A stretch of DNA of 64,000 bases from Nematostella vectensis (taxonomy: Eukaryota; Cnidaria; Anthozoa; Actiniaria; Edwardsiidae), in contig NC_064042.1 in assembly GCF_932526225.1 (NCBI RefSeq), positions 248,001 to 312,000 of the forward strand, written 5' to 3'. Each line of letters starts with the position of its first letter. The first letter of the stretch is position 1. Of the stretch, positions 15,864 through 34,100 are shown in pieces. A program made the translations under genes and the position numbers. The notes beneath the pieces are model-generated. The model was not told the origin of the DNA and searched no databases. It was given only the letters and a program-made list of their open reading frames with translations.

Positions 15864-18800
15864 TCATTTCCCTTGTAGTTCGTACACATCATCTCGCTTT
15901 TGGGACTGAACTGGTATCTGTGAGCGCACCTCATTTAGATATTTCAGATCTAAAAAGAAGATGATTAAATCAAACAAGAATACAGGAAACTTAGCTCTTA
16001 CTAAGAGCCCATATTTCTTACCAATTTCAGCATATAAAATCTGCTCAGTATGATCGGCTTTTGACACAATTTTTCCCCTGAAACAAAAAAAGAAACTGTT
16101 ATAAGGGCAACACAGAATAAAACAACACAAAATCATGCTAAGCATAGATATGAAATCCAAACAAAATAAAGAACTTGTCAGAAATTGACACAAAAATAGG
16201 AGTGAAAAAAAAAACCCTCCTTAACCACCCCGTATCCCTGGAATTGAACACTTACATCACCTCAAGCAGCCACTTACCAAGGGTTTACGACAGTGGAGTG
16301 TCCCCAAGCGATATAGGTAGCATTGTCATCCCGGGCAGGAGATATTGTGGCTACATATAACTAAAAGGTAAAGTGATATCAACATGAGAGAAGTAAAGTA
16401 CAAAATACCACACTTAGAGGGGCCTGTGTGAAATGTTGAGGTCATTAAACGTATGATCTAATATTGGTGGATAAAACAGGCTGAGATCTGGGTTATCCCA
16501 GGTATAGTACAGGAAAGCAAAGAGATTTGATTACCCAGACTTGTCTTTGTCTTTAGTCAGCTGAAAAATGTAATCACCAACTAAATTATGTTGAAAACTT
16601 GGCTTAATAACTTGATTAATAACTGTTTTAATTTCCAAGTAATCCAGCAGTCAAATTCAGACCAGCCACCCCTAAGCATCCCTCTGATGGACATTTCAAT
16701 GTAAAGGAGGTAACATTAAATAGCATCAAAATGTGTCTATGCAGGAGTTAAGGTGCAGCAATATGTGATTACCTGATTGTCCAGTGCTCTACAATAAAAA
16801 CAGATATGTTATTTAAAGTGCAATGGCAAGGACTAAGTTAATTGTAAACTAGAAAAACAGTGCTTAACTCTATTGAGTAAAATATGATTAAAGCTACTAC
16901 CACAAAATCATCTTGTTTATCTACATACTCTTTGTTAACTTTGTTAGCAGATTCTGGCTGTGTGAGAAGAGGTTTATCATAATGGCACATCCCCCTCTGG
17001 GGGGATGGGGTTTACAAATACGATTTGTAAAGAGAGTGACCAAGCCATCATGTTCAAAATCATGCAAACTGAGAAACAACATTCATGCTAAAGACCATTG
17101 GTGCAAGCTGTCTGTGCTCACATAAAGGGTGCACTACCTCTATGTATGGGTGTATTTCATATGTACCTTGCTCTTGTCAAGAGCTCCCAGTGTGCTGGCC
17201 CAGTTGTCATGTTGAATGCACCAGGATAGAGCAAGAGATGACAGCCTTAGAAAAAGAGCTACTTTTAAAATTTTTTAATTTGATTGAAAAATTTTCAGAG
17301 GAATGACAAAACAAAATTACAGAACTTCAAAGAACCTTCTCCAGGGAAGCACTGCTTGTTCTTATTATTTTTGGTCAGTGCGTACAATGATTAATAATGG
17401 TATCAAGGAACAAAATTAAACGAATGATACTGTACTATATGTATACTTACCCTTTTTAGCATATAACTGTGCCAACTCAGGAAATCGCATGTCGTAGCAG
17501 ATACCAATTCCAATTTTGCAATATTCTGGTCATCAAAACATATTTTAGAAAAAAAAAATATATTATTAGGCAGGTGGAAAGGGAGCAGGTATGGTAGAGC
17601 AGTATTTTTAAAAGGTCATCAGTTGTAATTGTGATTGTAACTCTTTTCTATGCAGCGGATACTCAGATATTTATTTCAATGACAGGGATCAAACTTATTT
17701 CAGGGCTGAGAACATTGACTGGGATTTTTTTTTACTGTGAACATTGAGCAGAAGGATGGTGCATAGGGACGAAATCCTTATTTAAATCATGATACTGTAA
17801 AGTTGTGCTGTTTAGAAATTAGTACTAAGAAAGTAGTAAAAAATCAGGTACTTTGGGAAAAATAGAACTCAGGGTCTGGTATTTTAAAGGGCTGCGAGTT
17901 TATATCCTTTGTTTAAATACTAACCAGGACATGGACTAAGAAAATTTCATGGAATTTCATCTCTACCTGTGTCTAGTATGGTGAGATTTTCCCCAGGAGA
18001 GAGAACTTCTGATTCTTGAAATCGAATCTTGCCTGGGACATCAATGTCAAACAAGTGAATCTACAAAATCAAAAGAAATTCATGTTTCAAATACTGTGAA
18101 TGGGTCTTTATCTAAATTCTAGTCAAAAGGGAGAGCTTTTCTGAAGAAGTGCACTTATTTCCTAAGCTGGGATGCTAGATTTTTGAGCAGAGATACAACA
18201 TGGTCAAAGGCATACATGGTGCATACAGCAACTGTATCTAAATTGCTGGTTCTTGTGGGGGCAGAAGGCAGGGGAACCTAGACAAAAATCTTCGGAGCAA
18301 AGGCAAGCATCAATTAACTCAACTCAAGCCTGAACCAGGAATCAAACCTGAAACCAAGAGTCACAGGCAATATAGGGGACACTGGCAACTGGGCCACCCT
18401 ACCAAAATTTGAAGGAGAGGTGAAATAGATTCCATAGGCACTTTTTTTAAGCTTGTCACTGTAACAAATAGATATGATACTGAATCTGCTTGTAGCATTG
18501 TGAAAAACATGAATGCATAACAATAACTTACCTTCCTGTGCTTTCCCATCAAGTTTCCTGACGGATCATAGGAGAGAGATGTGTTATAGAGCTTTCTGTT
18601 ACTGGCCCGTTCAGGGATGGACCCTCCGACAATATATGCCCCAGTTTCCTTGGCAACCTCTGCTAGCATGTTGGAGCTTTCCCCCGGGATTTCCTCAGCA
18701 TAGTCCTTAAAGTACTGGGTACCATATGGTGAGTTGAAGCACTCCTATCACAACAAATCCAATAACATTAACATTTACTTTGACTTACAGGCAAAGCAAC

Positions 18801-21800
18801 AAACAAATTGACTTACTGGCAAAGCATCAAACAAACTGACTTACTGGCAAAGCAACAAACAAATTGACTTACTGGCAAAGCAACAAACAAATTGACTTAC
18901 TGGCAAAGCATCAAACAAATTGACTTACAGGCAAAGCAACAAACAAATTGACTTACTGGCAAAGCATCAAACAAACTGACTTACTGGCAAAGCAACAAAC
19001 AAATTGACTTACTGGCAAAGCAACAAACAAATTGACTTACTGGCAAAGCAACAAACAAATTGACTTACAGGCAAAGCAACAAACAAATTGACTTACTGGC
19101 AAAGCATCAAACAAACTGACTTACAGGCAAAGCAACAAACAAATTGACTTACAGGCAAAGCAACAAACAAATTGACTTACTGGCAAAGCATCAAACAAAT
19201 TGACTTACAGGCAAAGCAACAAACAAATTGACTTACTGGCAAAGCATCAAACAAACTGACTTACTGGCAAAGCAACAAACAAATTGACTTACTGGCAAAG
19301 CAACAAACAAATTGACTTACTGGCAAAGCATCAAACAAATTGACTTACAGGCAAAGCAACAAACAAATTGACTTACTGGCAAAGCATCAAACAAACTGAC
19401 TTACTGGCAAAGCAACAAACAAATTGACTTACTGGCAAAGCAACAAACAAATTGACTTACTGGCAAAGCAACAAACAAATTGACTTACAGGCAAAGCAAC
19501 AAACAAATTGACTTACTGGCAAAGCATCAAACAAACTGACTTACAGGCAAAGCAACAAACAAATTGACTTACTGGCAAAGCAACAAACAAATTGACTTAC
19601 TGGCAAAGCAACAAACAAATTGACTTACTGGCAAAGCATCAAACAAACTGACTTACTGGCAAAGCAACAAACAAATTGACTTACTGGCAAAGCATCAAAC
19701 AAACTGACTTACTGGCAAAGCAACAAACAAATTGACTTACTGGCAAAGCATCAAACAAATTGACTTACAGGCAAAGCAACAAACAAATTGACTTACTGGC
19801 AAAGCATCAAACAAACTGACTTACTGGCAAAGCAACAAACAAATTGACTTACTGGCAAAGCATCAAACAAATTGACTTACAGGCAAAGCAACAAACAAAT
19901 TGACTTACTGGCAACGCAACAAACAAATTTACTTACTGGCAAAGCAACAAACAAACTGACTTACTGGCAAAGCAACAAACAAATTGACTTACTGGCAAAG
20001 CATCAAACAAATTGACTTACAGGCAAAGCAAACAAATTGACTTACTGGCAACGCAACAAACAAATTGACTTACTGGCAAAGCAACAAACAAATTGACTTA
20101 CTGGCAAAGCAACAAACAAATTGACTTACAGGCAAAGCAACAAACAAATTGACTTACAGGCAAAGCAACAAACAAATTGACTTACTGGCAATGCAACAAA
20201 CAAATTGACTTACTGGCAAAGCAACAAACAAATTGACTTACTGGCAAAGCAACAAACAAATTGACTTACTGGCAAAGCAACAAACAAATTGACTTACTGG
20301 CAAAGCAACAAACAAATTGACTTACTGGCAAAGCAACAAACAAATTGACTTACTGGCAAAGCAACAAACAAATTGACTTACTGGCAAAGCAACAAACAAA
20401 TTGACTTACTGGCAAAGCAACAAACAAATTGACTTACTGGCAAAGCAACAAACAAATTGACTTACTGGCAAAGCATCAAACAAACTGACTTACTGGCAAA
20501 GCAACAAACAAATTGACTTACTGGCAAAGCAAACAAATTGACTTACTGGCAAAGCATCAAACAAACTGACTTACTGGCAAAGCAACAAACAAATCGACTT
20601 ACTGGCAAAGCATCAAACAAACTGACTTACTGGCAAAGCAACAAACAAATTGACTTACTGGCAAAGCAACAAACAAATTGACTTACTGGCAAAGCATCAA
20701 ACAAACTGACTTACTGGCAAAGCAACAAACAAATTGACTTACTGGCAAAGCAACAAACAAATTGACTTACTGGCAATGCAACAAACAAATTGACTTACTG
20801 GCAAAGCAACAAACAAATTGACTTACTGGCAAAGCAACAAACAAATTGACTTACTGGAAAAGCAACAAACAAACTGACTTACTGGCAATGCAACAAACAA
20901 ATTGACTTACTGGCAAAGCAACAAACAAATTGACTTACTGGCAATGCAACAAACAAATTGACTTACTGGCAAAGCAACAAACAAATTGACTTACTGGCAA
21001 AGCAACAAACAAATTGACTTACTGGCAATGCAACAAACAAATTGACTTACTGGCAAAGCAACAAACAAATTGACTTACTGGCAAAGCAACAAACAAATTG
21101 ACTTACTGGCAAAGCAACAAACAAATTGACTTACTGGCAAAGCAACAAACAAATTGACTTACTGGCAAAGCAACAAACAAATTGACTTACTGGCAAAGCA
21201 ACAAACAAACTGACTTACTGGCAAAGCAACAAACAAATTGACTTACTGGCAAAGCAACAAACAAATTGACTTACTGGCAAAGCAACAAACAAATTGACTT
21301 ACTGGCAAAGCAACAAACAAATTGACTTACTGGCAAAGCAACAAACAAATTGACTTACTGGCAAAGCAACAAACAAATTGACTTACTGGCAAAGCATCAA
21401 ACAAATTGACTTACTGGCAAAGCAACAAACAAACTGACTTACTGGCAAAGCAACAAACAAATTGACTTACTGGCAATGCAACAAACAAATTGACTTACTG
21501 GCAACGCAACAAACAAATTGACTTACTGGCAAAGCAACAAACAAATTGACTTACTGGCAAAGCAACAAACAAATTGACTTACTGGCAAAGCAACAAACAA
21601 ATTGACTTACTGGCAAAGCAACAAACAAATTGACTTACTGGCAAAGCAACAAACAAATTGACTTACTGGCAAAGCAACAAACAAATTGACTTACTGGCAA
21701 CGCAACAAACAAATTGACTTACTGGCAAAGCAACAAACAAATTGACTTACTGGCAAAGCAACAAACAAATTGACTTACTGGCAAAGCAACAAACAAATTG

Positions 21801-22174
21801 ACTTACTGGCAAAGCAACAAACAAATTGACTTACTGGCAAAGCAACAAACAAATTGACTTACTGGCAACGCAACAAACAAATTGACTTACAGGCAAAGCA
21901 ACAAACAAATTGACTTACTGGCAAAGCAACAAACAAATTGACTTACTGGCAAAGCAACAAACAAATTGACTTACAGGCAAAGCAACAAACAAATTGACTT
22001 ACAGGCAAAGCAACAAACAAATTGACTTACTGGCAAAGCAACAATCTTGGCGCCAGCTGCAACTGCCTCTTTGATTTTCTCTCTTGCTCTCTGCAAGTTC
22101 TGCAACTTGTTGGCTGTGACGGCTAGCTGGACCAGGCCAATACGAAACACTAGGATAGGAACAGCCATTTTCAC
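15864..22174 (-). CDS. NIT2: Omega-amidase NIT2 (nitrilase superfamily), 9 coding exons
   Basis: Exons (minus): 22174-22031, 18744-18532, 18060-17967, 17525-17451, 17245-17167, 16788-16773, 16360-16278, 16077-16022, 15949-15864; all junctions are GT/AG and the 846-nt frame is continuous (281 residues; human NIT2 has 276). ATG 22174 is used; an in-frame ATG at 22168 is equally possible. NIT2 hydrolyses alpha-ketoglutaramate and alpha-ketosuccinamate in glutamine and asparagine transamination. The catalytic triad is present: Glu as the first residue of exon 2 (ECFNSPYG), Lys in [15 protein letters not shown], Cys in [29 protein letters not shown] and [17 protein letters not shown] also fit. Exon 6 is a 16-nt microexon. 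Intron 1 is almost wholly a donor-bearing minisatellite. Head to head with CHEK1. Confidence 0.95.
18779..22055. repeat. 28-bp minisatellite filling NIT2 intron 1
   Basis: About 117 copies of a 28-bp unit (top strand TTGACTTACTGGCAAAGC plus AACAAACAAA). On the minus (gene) strand each unit reads TTTGCCAGTAAGTCAA, a copy of the end of exon 1 plus a consensus splice donor (CA|GTAAGT). Variants have CCT before GTAAGT, AACGC or AATGC for AAAGC, and ATCAAAC for AACAAAC. A few units are 3 bp short. Higher-order patterning is visible at 18779-20030, where variants alternate. The array starts in the last 12-14 bases of exon 1 and ends about 30 bp before the exon 2 acceptor. Confidence 0.97.
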
Positions 22175-22298
22175 ACTAAATACCTACGTGTATTGGGACT
22201 AGCTACTGTAAGCTACCAGCCCTTAGTGTTGAACCTAGAAAATCTAAAGGCTTTGAGAAAAAAGTGGTTAAATCCTCACCTTCCCCCCCTCCCCCCCC

Positions 22299-22329
<31 letters not shown>

Positions 22330-23000
22330 ACAAACTGCCCGCACCAGAAACTTTGGAGCAACTATAGAATACAACGGCCAATTCGACATTGCACCTTGAT
22401 TTCTATAGTACGGCGAATAAATACAATGGAAATGCATATAAATACAATGGAAATACAAATAAGTTTGGATGTGGCCTTAAATTCTATAGTTTAGCCGAAA
22501 CTTTGCCAGCAAAAAATGGCGCTACACAAATTTTTTTTTCATTACTTACTAGTAATTAACAAGCAAAGTTCTTATATCCTTTATTTCCATAATAGAAGAA
22601 TTTTCGAAAAGAGCGGACAATGATTGATATCTAATGTTATCCATAAGTGAGATAGATCTTTCTCCACTTTTAAGACTGCTAGGGCATTAAAAGAACTGTC
22701 TTGACGTTATTTCACGTCTTTGGAAAAGTCAAGTAACTACAATCGTGGAATAATTAGCAAAAATCGACCAAAATCTTATCCAAAATACTCACCTAAGGCG
22801 GCCATCTTGTCACCCAGCGCCTAAACCATAAATGGCTATGATTGCCTTATATGGACCGAGATAGTCGTGTGGGAAGTGCGAAAATACGCGCGAAAACAAA
22901 AGTCGAGCAAGAAAGCAAGAAATACAAAACTTGCAGGGCTCACCGTTGAATACCTTCTGTTTCATTGTCGATTATTTCCTGTAGATGATAACAGATCGAG
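22175..23000. promoter_or_regulatory. Head-to-head NIT2/CHEK1 intergenic promoter region
   Basis: 826 bp separate the NIT2 and CHEK1 start codons, which point away from each other, so a shared or adjacent promoter is expected. Visible elements include a poly-C/CA tract (22285-22331), an AAAATGGCG word (22514-22522) and GCGGCCATCTTG (22798-22809), a YY1-like GCCATCTT core. No TATA box stands out. Two ATTCTATAG/TTCTATAGT words flank 22400-22490. Confidence 0.5.
22285..22331. repeat. Poly-C tract followed by (CA)n
   Basis: About 30 C with one T, then eight CA units. A simple repeat between the NIT2 and CHEK1 starts; its length is unreliable in assemblies. Confidence 0.9.
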
Positions 23001-28257
<5,257 letters not shown>

Positions 28258-28443
28258 CATCCAAGAAAACACATATATACCATGATAACATAGTGCCATC
28301 CCTCAATTAGTCATATTATTGATCAAGAGGACCTAAAAAGTCAAACTAAAATGTCCTCGTTTACGATATCTTCAATCTGTGATGGACCTGGGAAAATGTT
28401 ATAATCTAAAGAAAATATTATCAAACATACTCCCTATGCATGA

Positions 28444-28449
28444 AATAAA
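28444..28449 (+). terminator. Candidate CHEK1 polyadenylation signal
   Basis: AATAAA 187 bp after the CHEK1 stop codon, the first canonical hexamer in that orientation that I see. Confidence 0.5.
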
Positions 28450-28831
28450 ACAAATTTTACTAATTGATTTTAGTTAGACCAGTTTTGCTTCCACAAACTA
28501 GAACTGGTACCCTAGAATGGTGTTGCCTAAAAACATAATCAATAGCACAACTAGAAGAACTACAGAAAAATTGTAGAAAAAGCTAGATGGTCTGCATAGG
28601 GATGGTGTAGACAAGCAATAAATCAACACAAGGTTGAAAAGGTATGTTTTATTGCCTTTGTGAACTACTCTTTTTAAGAGGCATACAGCAAATTTTTTAA
28701 ACTTGTGTTGATTCAAAGCATAGTCAATAGCAGTCGATTTTTATAAAGAATTGTTGATCTTTTCAATGCCAAACTGCTTAGCTAACCACAAGATAAAGGA
28801 AATGTTGGTAAAGTACTTCACTACCTCCCAA

Positions 28832-30358
28832 CACGGTGTAGAAACAAGGACAGCATTCCAGGCTCAACAGGTCAGTACGCAGCTCTTACAAGCTGCAATT
28901 TGATTGGGCAAATGGACAATACCCGCACCTCGACACAAAGAACGAGAAGAATAGAGACAAAAGAACTCCTTTGTAGAACAAAGATAATAGGAGACAAAGT
29001 AGCTGCGTACTTACTCGGCTCAACACAGTGTAGAAACAGTGACAGCATTCCAGGCTCAACATAGTGTAGAAACAATGACAGCATTCCAGGCTCAACACAG
29101 TGTAGAAACAGTGACAGCATTCCAGGCTCAACACGGTGTTAGAAACAATGACAGCATTCCAGGCTGAACACGGTGTAGAAACAATGACAGCATTCCAGGC
29201 TCAACATGGTGTTAGAAACAATGACAGCATTCCAGGCTCAACATGGCGTTAGAAACAATGACAGCATTCCAGGCTCAACACGGTGTAGAAACAATGACAG
29301 CATTCCAGGCTTAACACGGTGTAGAAACAATGACAGCATTTCAGGCTCAACACGGTGTTAGAAACAATGACAGCATTCCAGGCTCAACATGGTGTTAGAA
29401 ACAATGACAGCATTCCAGGCTCAACATGGTGTTAGAAACAATGACAGCATTCCAGGCTCAACACGGTGTAGAAACAATGACAGCATTCCAGGCTTAACAC
29501 GGTGTAGAAACAATGACAGCATTTCAGGCTCAACACGGTGTTAGAAACAATGACAGCATTCCAGGCTCGACACAGTGTAGAAACAATGACAGCATTCCAG
29601 GCTTAACACGGTGTAGAAACAATGACAGCATTCCAGGCTCAACAGGGTGTAGAAACAATGACAGCATTCCAGGCTCGACACAGTGTAGAAACAATGACAG
29701 CATTCAAGGCTCAACACGGTGTAGAAACAATGACAGCATTCCAGGCTCAACAGGGTGTAGAAACAATGACAGCATTCCAGGCTCAACAGGGTGTAGAAAC
29801 AATGACAGCATTCCAGGCTCAACAGGGTGTAGAAACACTGACAGCATTCTAGGCTCAACACGGTGTAGAAACAATGACAGCATTCCAGGCTTAACACGGT
29901 GTAGAAACAATGACAGCATTTCAGGCTCAACAGGGTGTAGAAACAATGACAGCATTCCAGGCTCGACACAGTGTAGAAACAATGACAGCATTCAAGGCTC
30001 AACACGGTGTAGAAACAATGACAGCATTCCAGGCTCAACATGGTGTTAGAAACAATGACAGCATTCCAGGCTCAACAGGGTGTAGAAACAATGACAGCAT
30101 TCCAGGCTCAACAGGGTGTAGAAACAATGACAGCATTCCAGGCTCAACAGGGTGTAGAAACAATGACAGCATTCCAGGCTCGACACAGTGTAGAAACAAT
30201 GACAGCATTCAAGGCTCAACACGGTGTAGAAACAATGACAGCATTCCAGGCTCAACATGGTGTTAGAAACAATGACAGCATTCCAGGCTCAACAGGGTGT
30301 AGAAACAATGACAGCATTCCAGGCTCAACAGGGTGTAGAAACAATGACAGCATTCCAG
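28832..30358. repeat. 36-bp minisatellite between CHEK1 and DPAGT1
   Basis: About 38 copies of a 36-37 bp unit (GTAGAAACAATGACAGCATT then CCAGGCTCAACACGGT). Variants are CAGGGT, CATGGTGTT, GACACAGT and TTAACACGGT. One isolated copy at 28832-28870 is separated from the main array (from 29021) by a 150-bp insert. Because 36 is divisible by 3, several frames on both strands stay open; these are not genes. Confidence 0.95.
28871..29020. other. Unique 150-bp insert inside the 36-bp array, with 11-bp inverted ends
   Basis: The insert starts GGTCAGTACGCAGCTCTTAC and ends AAGTAGCTGCGTACTTACTC; AGTACGCAGCT and AGCTGCGTACT are perfect inverted repeats. Flanking both sides is GGCTCAACA from the array unit. 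It is likely a small transposon that landed in the array, which makes GGCTCAACA a possible duplicated target, although the array itself also supplies that word. Confidence 0.5.
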
Positions 30359-30480
30359 GTTTTTTTATTTCACCAGCAATGCGGTGCTGTTATACTGTAA
30401 TATCACGCTTGTTTATAGCAATTTTGTTTTCCATGATATCTATTTTTTTATTATACAACAATTTGTTAGATAATTACTGA

Positions 30481-31102
30481 AATCCATAAATTACTCTTGA
30501 TTTTAGCTGCAAGACTGTAAAATACAAAGAATGTATTATTGCTTCTACATACTTACTAAAATATGATACACATTTTAATTTTTTATATATTGCTTTCACA
30601 CCAATATATTTTAGGTGATCACCTTTTTGCTCATTGCTCAAACACTAAAAACTCAATTCATTGTATCCTTGAAAAAGATCTTGCCACAATGCCATCCAAA
30701 CAACAAAAATGTGCTCTTTCGTTGTAAAGAAAAACATTTTAGATCAGGTCATGAAATATTAGAACCTGTCTAGCTGAACCTTCCCAACACTTGACAGGAT
30801 CTGTTGTCATTATCCTAATAAACAATACTCAGAATTAATAAGCATGGTCACGCCCCTAGTGGCCATCCCCTGTCTGAGCTATTGGGGGGAGGGGGGCACA
30901 GCCACACCCATACTGGACATTTCCTTATAATTATAATAAAATATAATTTTAAAATACTGGGGGGCACGTGTGCCGAGTGCACCATCTGCTACGAACCTGC
31001 CAGTAGACATCCTGTATAGGGTTTGTTTCCCATTTATTAGATGGGCATTTTATGTTTGGATGGTATTATACTGATTTATACTAAAAATACAGTTCAACAT
31101 TA
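30481..31102. other. Non-coding interval 3' of DPAGT1
   Basis: No gene, RNA or named repeat recognised. A G-rich phrase (GGGGGGAGGGGGGCAC) occurs at about 30881-30900 and GGGGGGCACGTGTGCC at 30960-30974. Confidence 0.4.
31033..31038 (-). terminator. Candidate DPAGT1 polyadenylation signal
   Basis: AATAAA on the minus strand, about 65 bp beyond the DPAGT1 stop codon. Confidence 0.5.
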
Positions 31103-34100
31103 TCATTTTGCATGGTGTTCCTCCACATCATAGAATAGTCTCACCAAATGGTATCTAATGATGAAAGCTGTGCAGCTACCAACCAGCTGAAAACAAGCAA
31201 TGGGGAAAAAGTTTAGCATCAAGAACATGGCACCTCTGGAACAATAGGGGACCTGCACTAAGAGATCTTTCTGGGCGGCAAATTCAAAACAAAATTATCA
31301 CAGAAATGACTGTGCCCATCACACCAGAGAACGACGAAAAAATAAAATCCTTAAATGAAACAAATCCTTTCTGGAAACAAAGAATTCTGTCTTTTCCTAA
31401 GAGCTGAATAAGTTTCTGTTATTTTGCGCTAAAACCCTGAGCGTGTGCTAGTTTGCCACCAAAAAATTAATTTGATCCCTTAGCGCAAGTCCCCTATTGA
31501 CAGATTCAGGGGCGGCAGAAGGGGAGGGGCAGCCCCCCCCAATTTTCTGAGCAGATGTTTCTTTAGATGTATATGAACGTTTTTTTTTTAACCCACAGGG
31601 TTCAAGTGGTATTTATGCAACCGACAACAAATTTGTTGAACAGTTCTTATAAATAGGATTTGGAACCACCACCCATCCCTCCCCCCTGAAACCACAACCC
31701 ACCCCTCCCCCACAACTTTGCCTCCTCCCACTTATGGGACCACTCTGCCGCCCCTGAGATTGAACAGGCTTATCATAAAGGGTAGGTTATCTGTCTTTTC
31801 CAAATGCTGCAAATACACCATCCTCACCTGTATACCCAGTATGATATACACCAGCATCTTCTCATGCGTAGGACCTAACAACTTTATCAGCAGGTTAATG
31901 ATAGTAAAGTTACTGACTCTGGTGTACTTCTTGTCTTCTCCTATGCCATGCTCGACATGGATCAGTCTGAGTAGGCCGAATACCGTGATGACAAGTCTGC
32001 CGATAGGGTTAAGGTCTTGGGTCTTGAATGGTGCTGAGTAGCTCATGCCAAGCTTACCAGTCTCTGGATTTAACCTACACATGCAAAAATTTGCTGTAAA
32101 AGAGTGTTTGCAGAGTAAGATCAAGCCCATCATTAGAAGAATCTGATACACAGGCAGAGCAATTTAGAATTCATAAAAAAATTAAACTCAAAATTCATTT
32201 GAATGAATTTCATGAACTTGGCTTTTGAACTTGGACTTGGCTTCATGAACTGGAACTTGGCTTTTCACAAAATTATTTCTGAGACAAGTGCCTGACTGCC
32301 TAATGAGGAGGCTTGCAGGCATCAAAGTATGAGGTTGCATCTTTTCCATCAATTAGTTTGCAGTAGCTATCGTGATATATGCTTTTTAATCTTATCTACC
32401 AGGTGTGGCTAACTAGCAACAAATGTTTACTGTTAAAACAACCCTTAGAGGGGGTGGGTAAGTTTTTTTAAAAGCTTCTTTTCTATATATTTTCCAAAAA
32501 TATCGATAGTTCCATTTCAGCCATATTAAATACCTTTTTTACTTAACAGTGAATCCCCCACAAAAGCATGTATAAAATGAAAATAAATTTCACCTTGGTA
32601 ATCTGTGTCTTGGGCAGGGTACAAATTTGAATAGCTGAGGCAATGAGAAGACGAAATTGAATACTTGTGGGATAAAGAAGAGAAGCATTGTTTTGCTGAA
32701 GTGGCCGAGGATCCCAACAACAGCGAATGCCATGCCAGCAAAGTAGCAGAAAGTATCTCCCACAAAGATACTAGAGGGGTACCTGAGCAGAACAAAATAA
32801 CGCTATATCAATAACGGGACAAAATAACCATATTTCAATAACAGAACAAAATAATGCTATATTTATGACGGGACAAACCATATATCATTAACCATATATC
32901 AATAACAGAACAAAATAATGCTTATGATGGGACAAAATAACCTACAGTATCAATAACAGAACAAAAAAATGCTATATTTATGACAAGACAAAATAATATA
33001 TTAATAACAGAACAAAATAATTATTTATTTCTGGCGGGAAAAAATAACCATACATCAATAACAAAATTAAATAATGCTATATAAATAACCAGAAAAAAAT
33101 AACCATATATCAATAATAGAACAAAATAATGCTATATTTATGACGGGACAAAATGGCATGCCACATGGGCGTCGGAGTGGTTGGCCTTTAAGTGATGAGG
33201 GAGAGGTCCAGTAAAAATATGAGGAGAAGGACAGGATAACATCTCAATCCCTCCATGCAAGGGGGCCATTGGGGGTAGCTTTTATGTGTCCCCCTGTGGT
33301 TGGCAAAACAAGTTGGGAGGAGGGGAAGGGATCACACTGATAATAATTTGTTTTAGCAATCCTTTGTATTTTTCAGGAAAGTAGTTGGGAATGGAGGAGA
33401 AGCCTGTGGTGGCCTGGTTTTAGAGTGCAGGAAGGGTTGTCTTCTTGAAATATTACACCAAAATAGTAAAAAATTCCAGTTAGTAACCTCCCAAACATGG
33501 CCATAACCAAAAATAAGTAAGGACTTAGGCCAAGGGTATGGGAGAGCCCTGTACTAAAGTATCATTCTAGATATTCATCATGACTGAGGTAAGAGCCTTG
33601 TTCTGTCATATACTGGCTACAACCCTGTTTTATCTAATAATGGTTTACAATAATCTGAGTAAGAGAATTCTACTTACCAGTTGTAATACAACAATGCAGA
33701 ACATACTGCTATAAAAGGAAGCATGAAGTACAAAGAGAAAAGATGGTTTTGCCAACAACATGTTCCCTGCAGCTCCAGTAAGTTGAACAGCACAATAGAC
33801 ATGGCTATTATTAATGACTGTCCAGCCTCTACACCATTAATTCCCGCCAGGATGTTGATTGCATTTGTGCAAAAGACGGCAAGCATGCCCATGTACACAT
33901 AGTACAGTATTCCTGGTACACAAGAAAAAGACAATAATCTCAGGGTGTTATCATTGCACAAAGAAAGGTTTCTTATCTGGATTGATGATAGAACATAACA
34001 AAATTGACTGTCTTTCTAAATAACACAAATTTTGACTGATTGAAAGTTCTAAGGTATATCTCACTGGTGGTAATAAAATAAATTGTATGGCAAATAGTAA

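Noticed and set aside
18779-22055. CRISPR-like regular array
   Set aside because: The units are contiguous and nearly identical with no variable spacers; it lies in a eukaryotic intron.
29513-30480. Long open frames (up to 178 codons) on both strands, e.g. repeating NNDSIPGST or LLSLECCHCFYTV
   Set aside because: They are products of the 36-bp minisatellite, whose length is a multiple of three; identical repeats in several frames and no unique domain.
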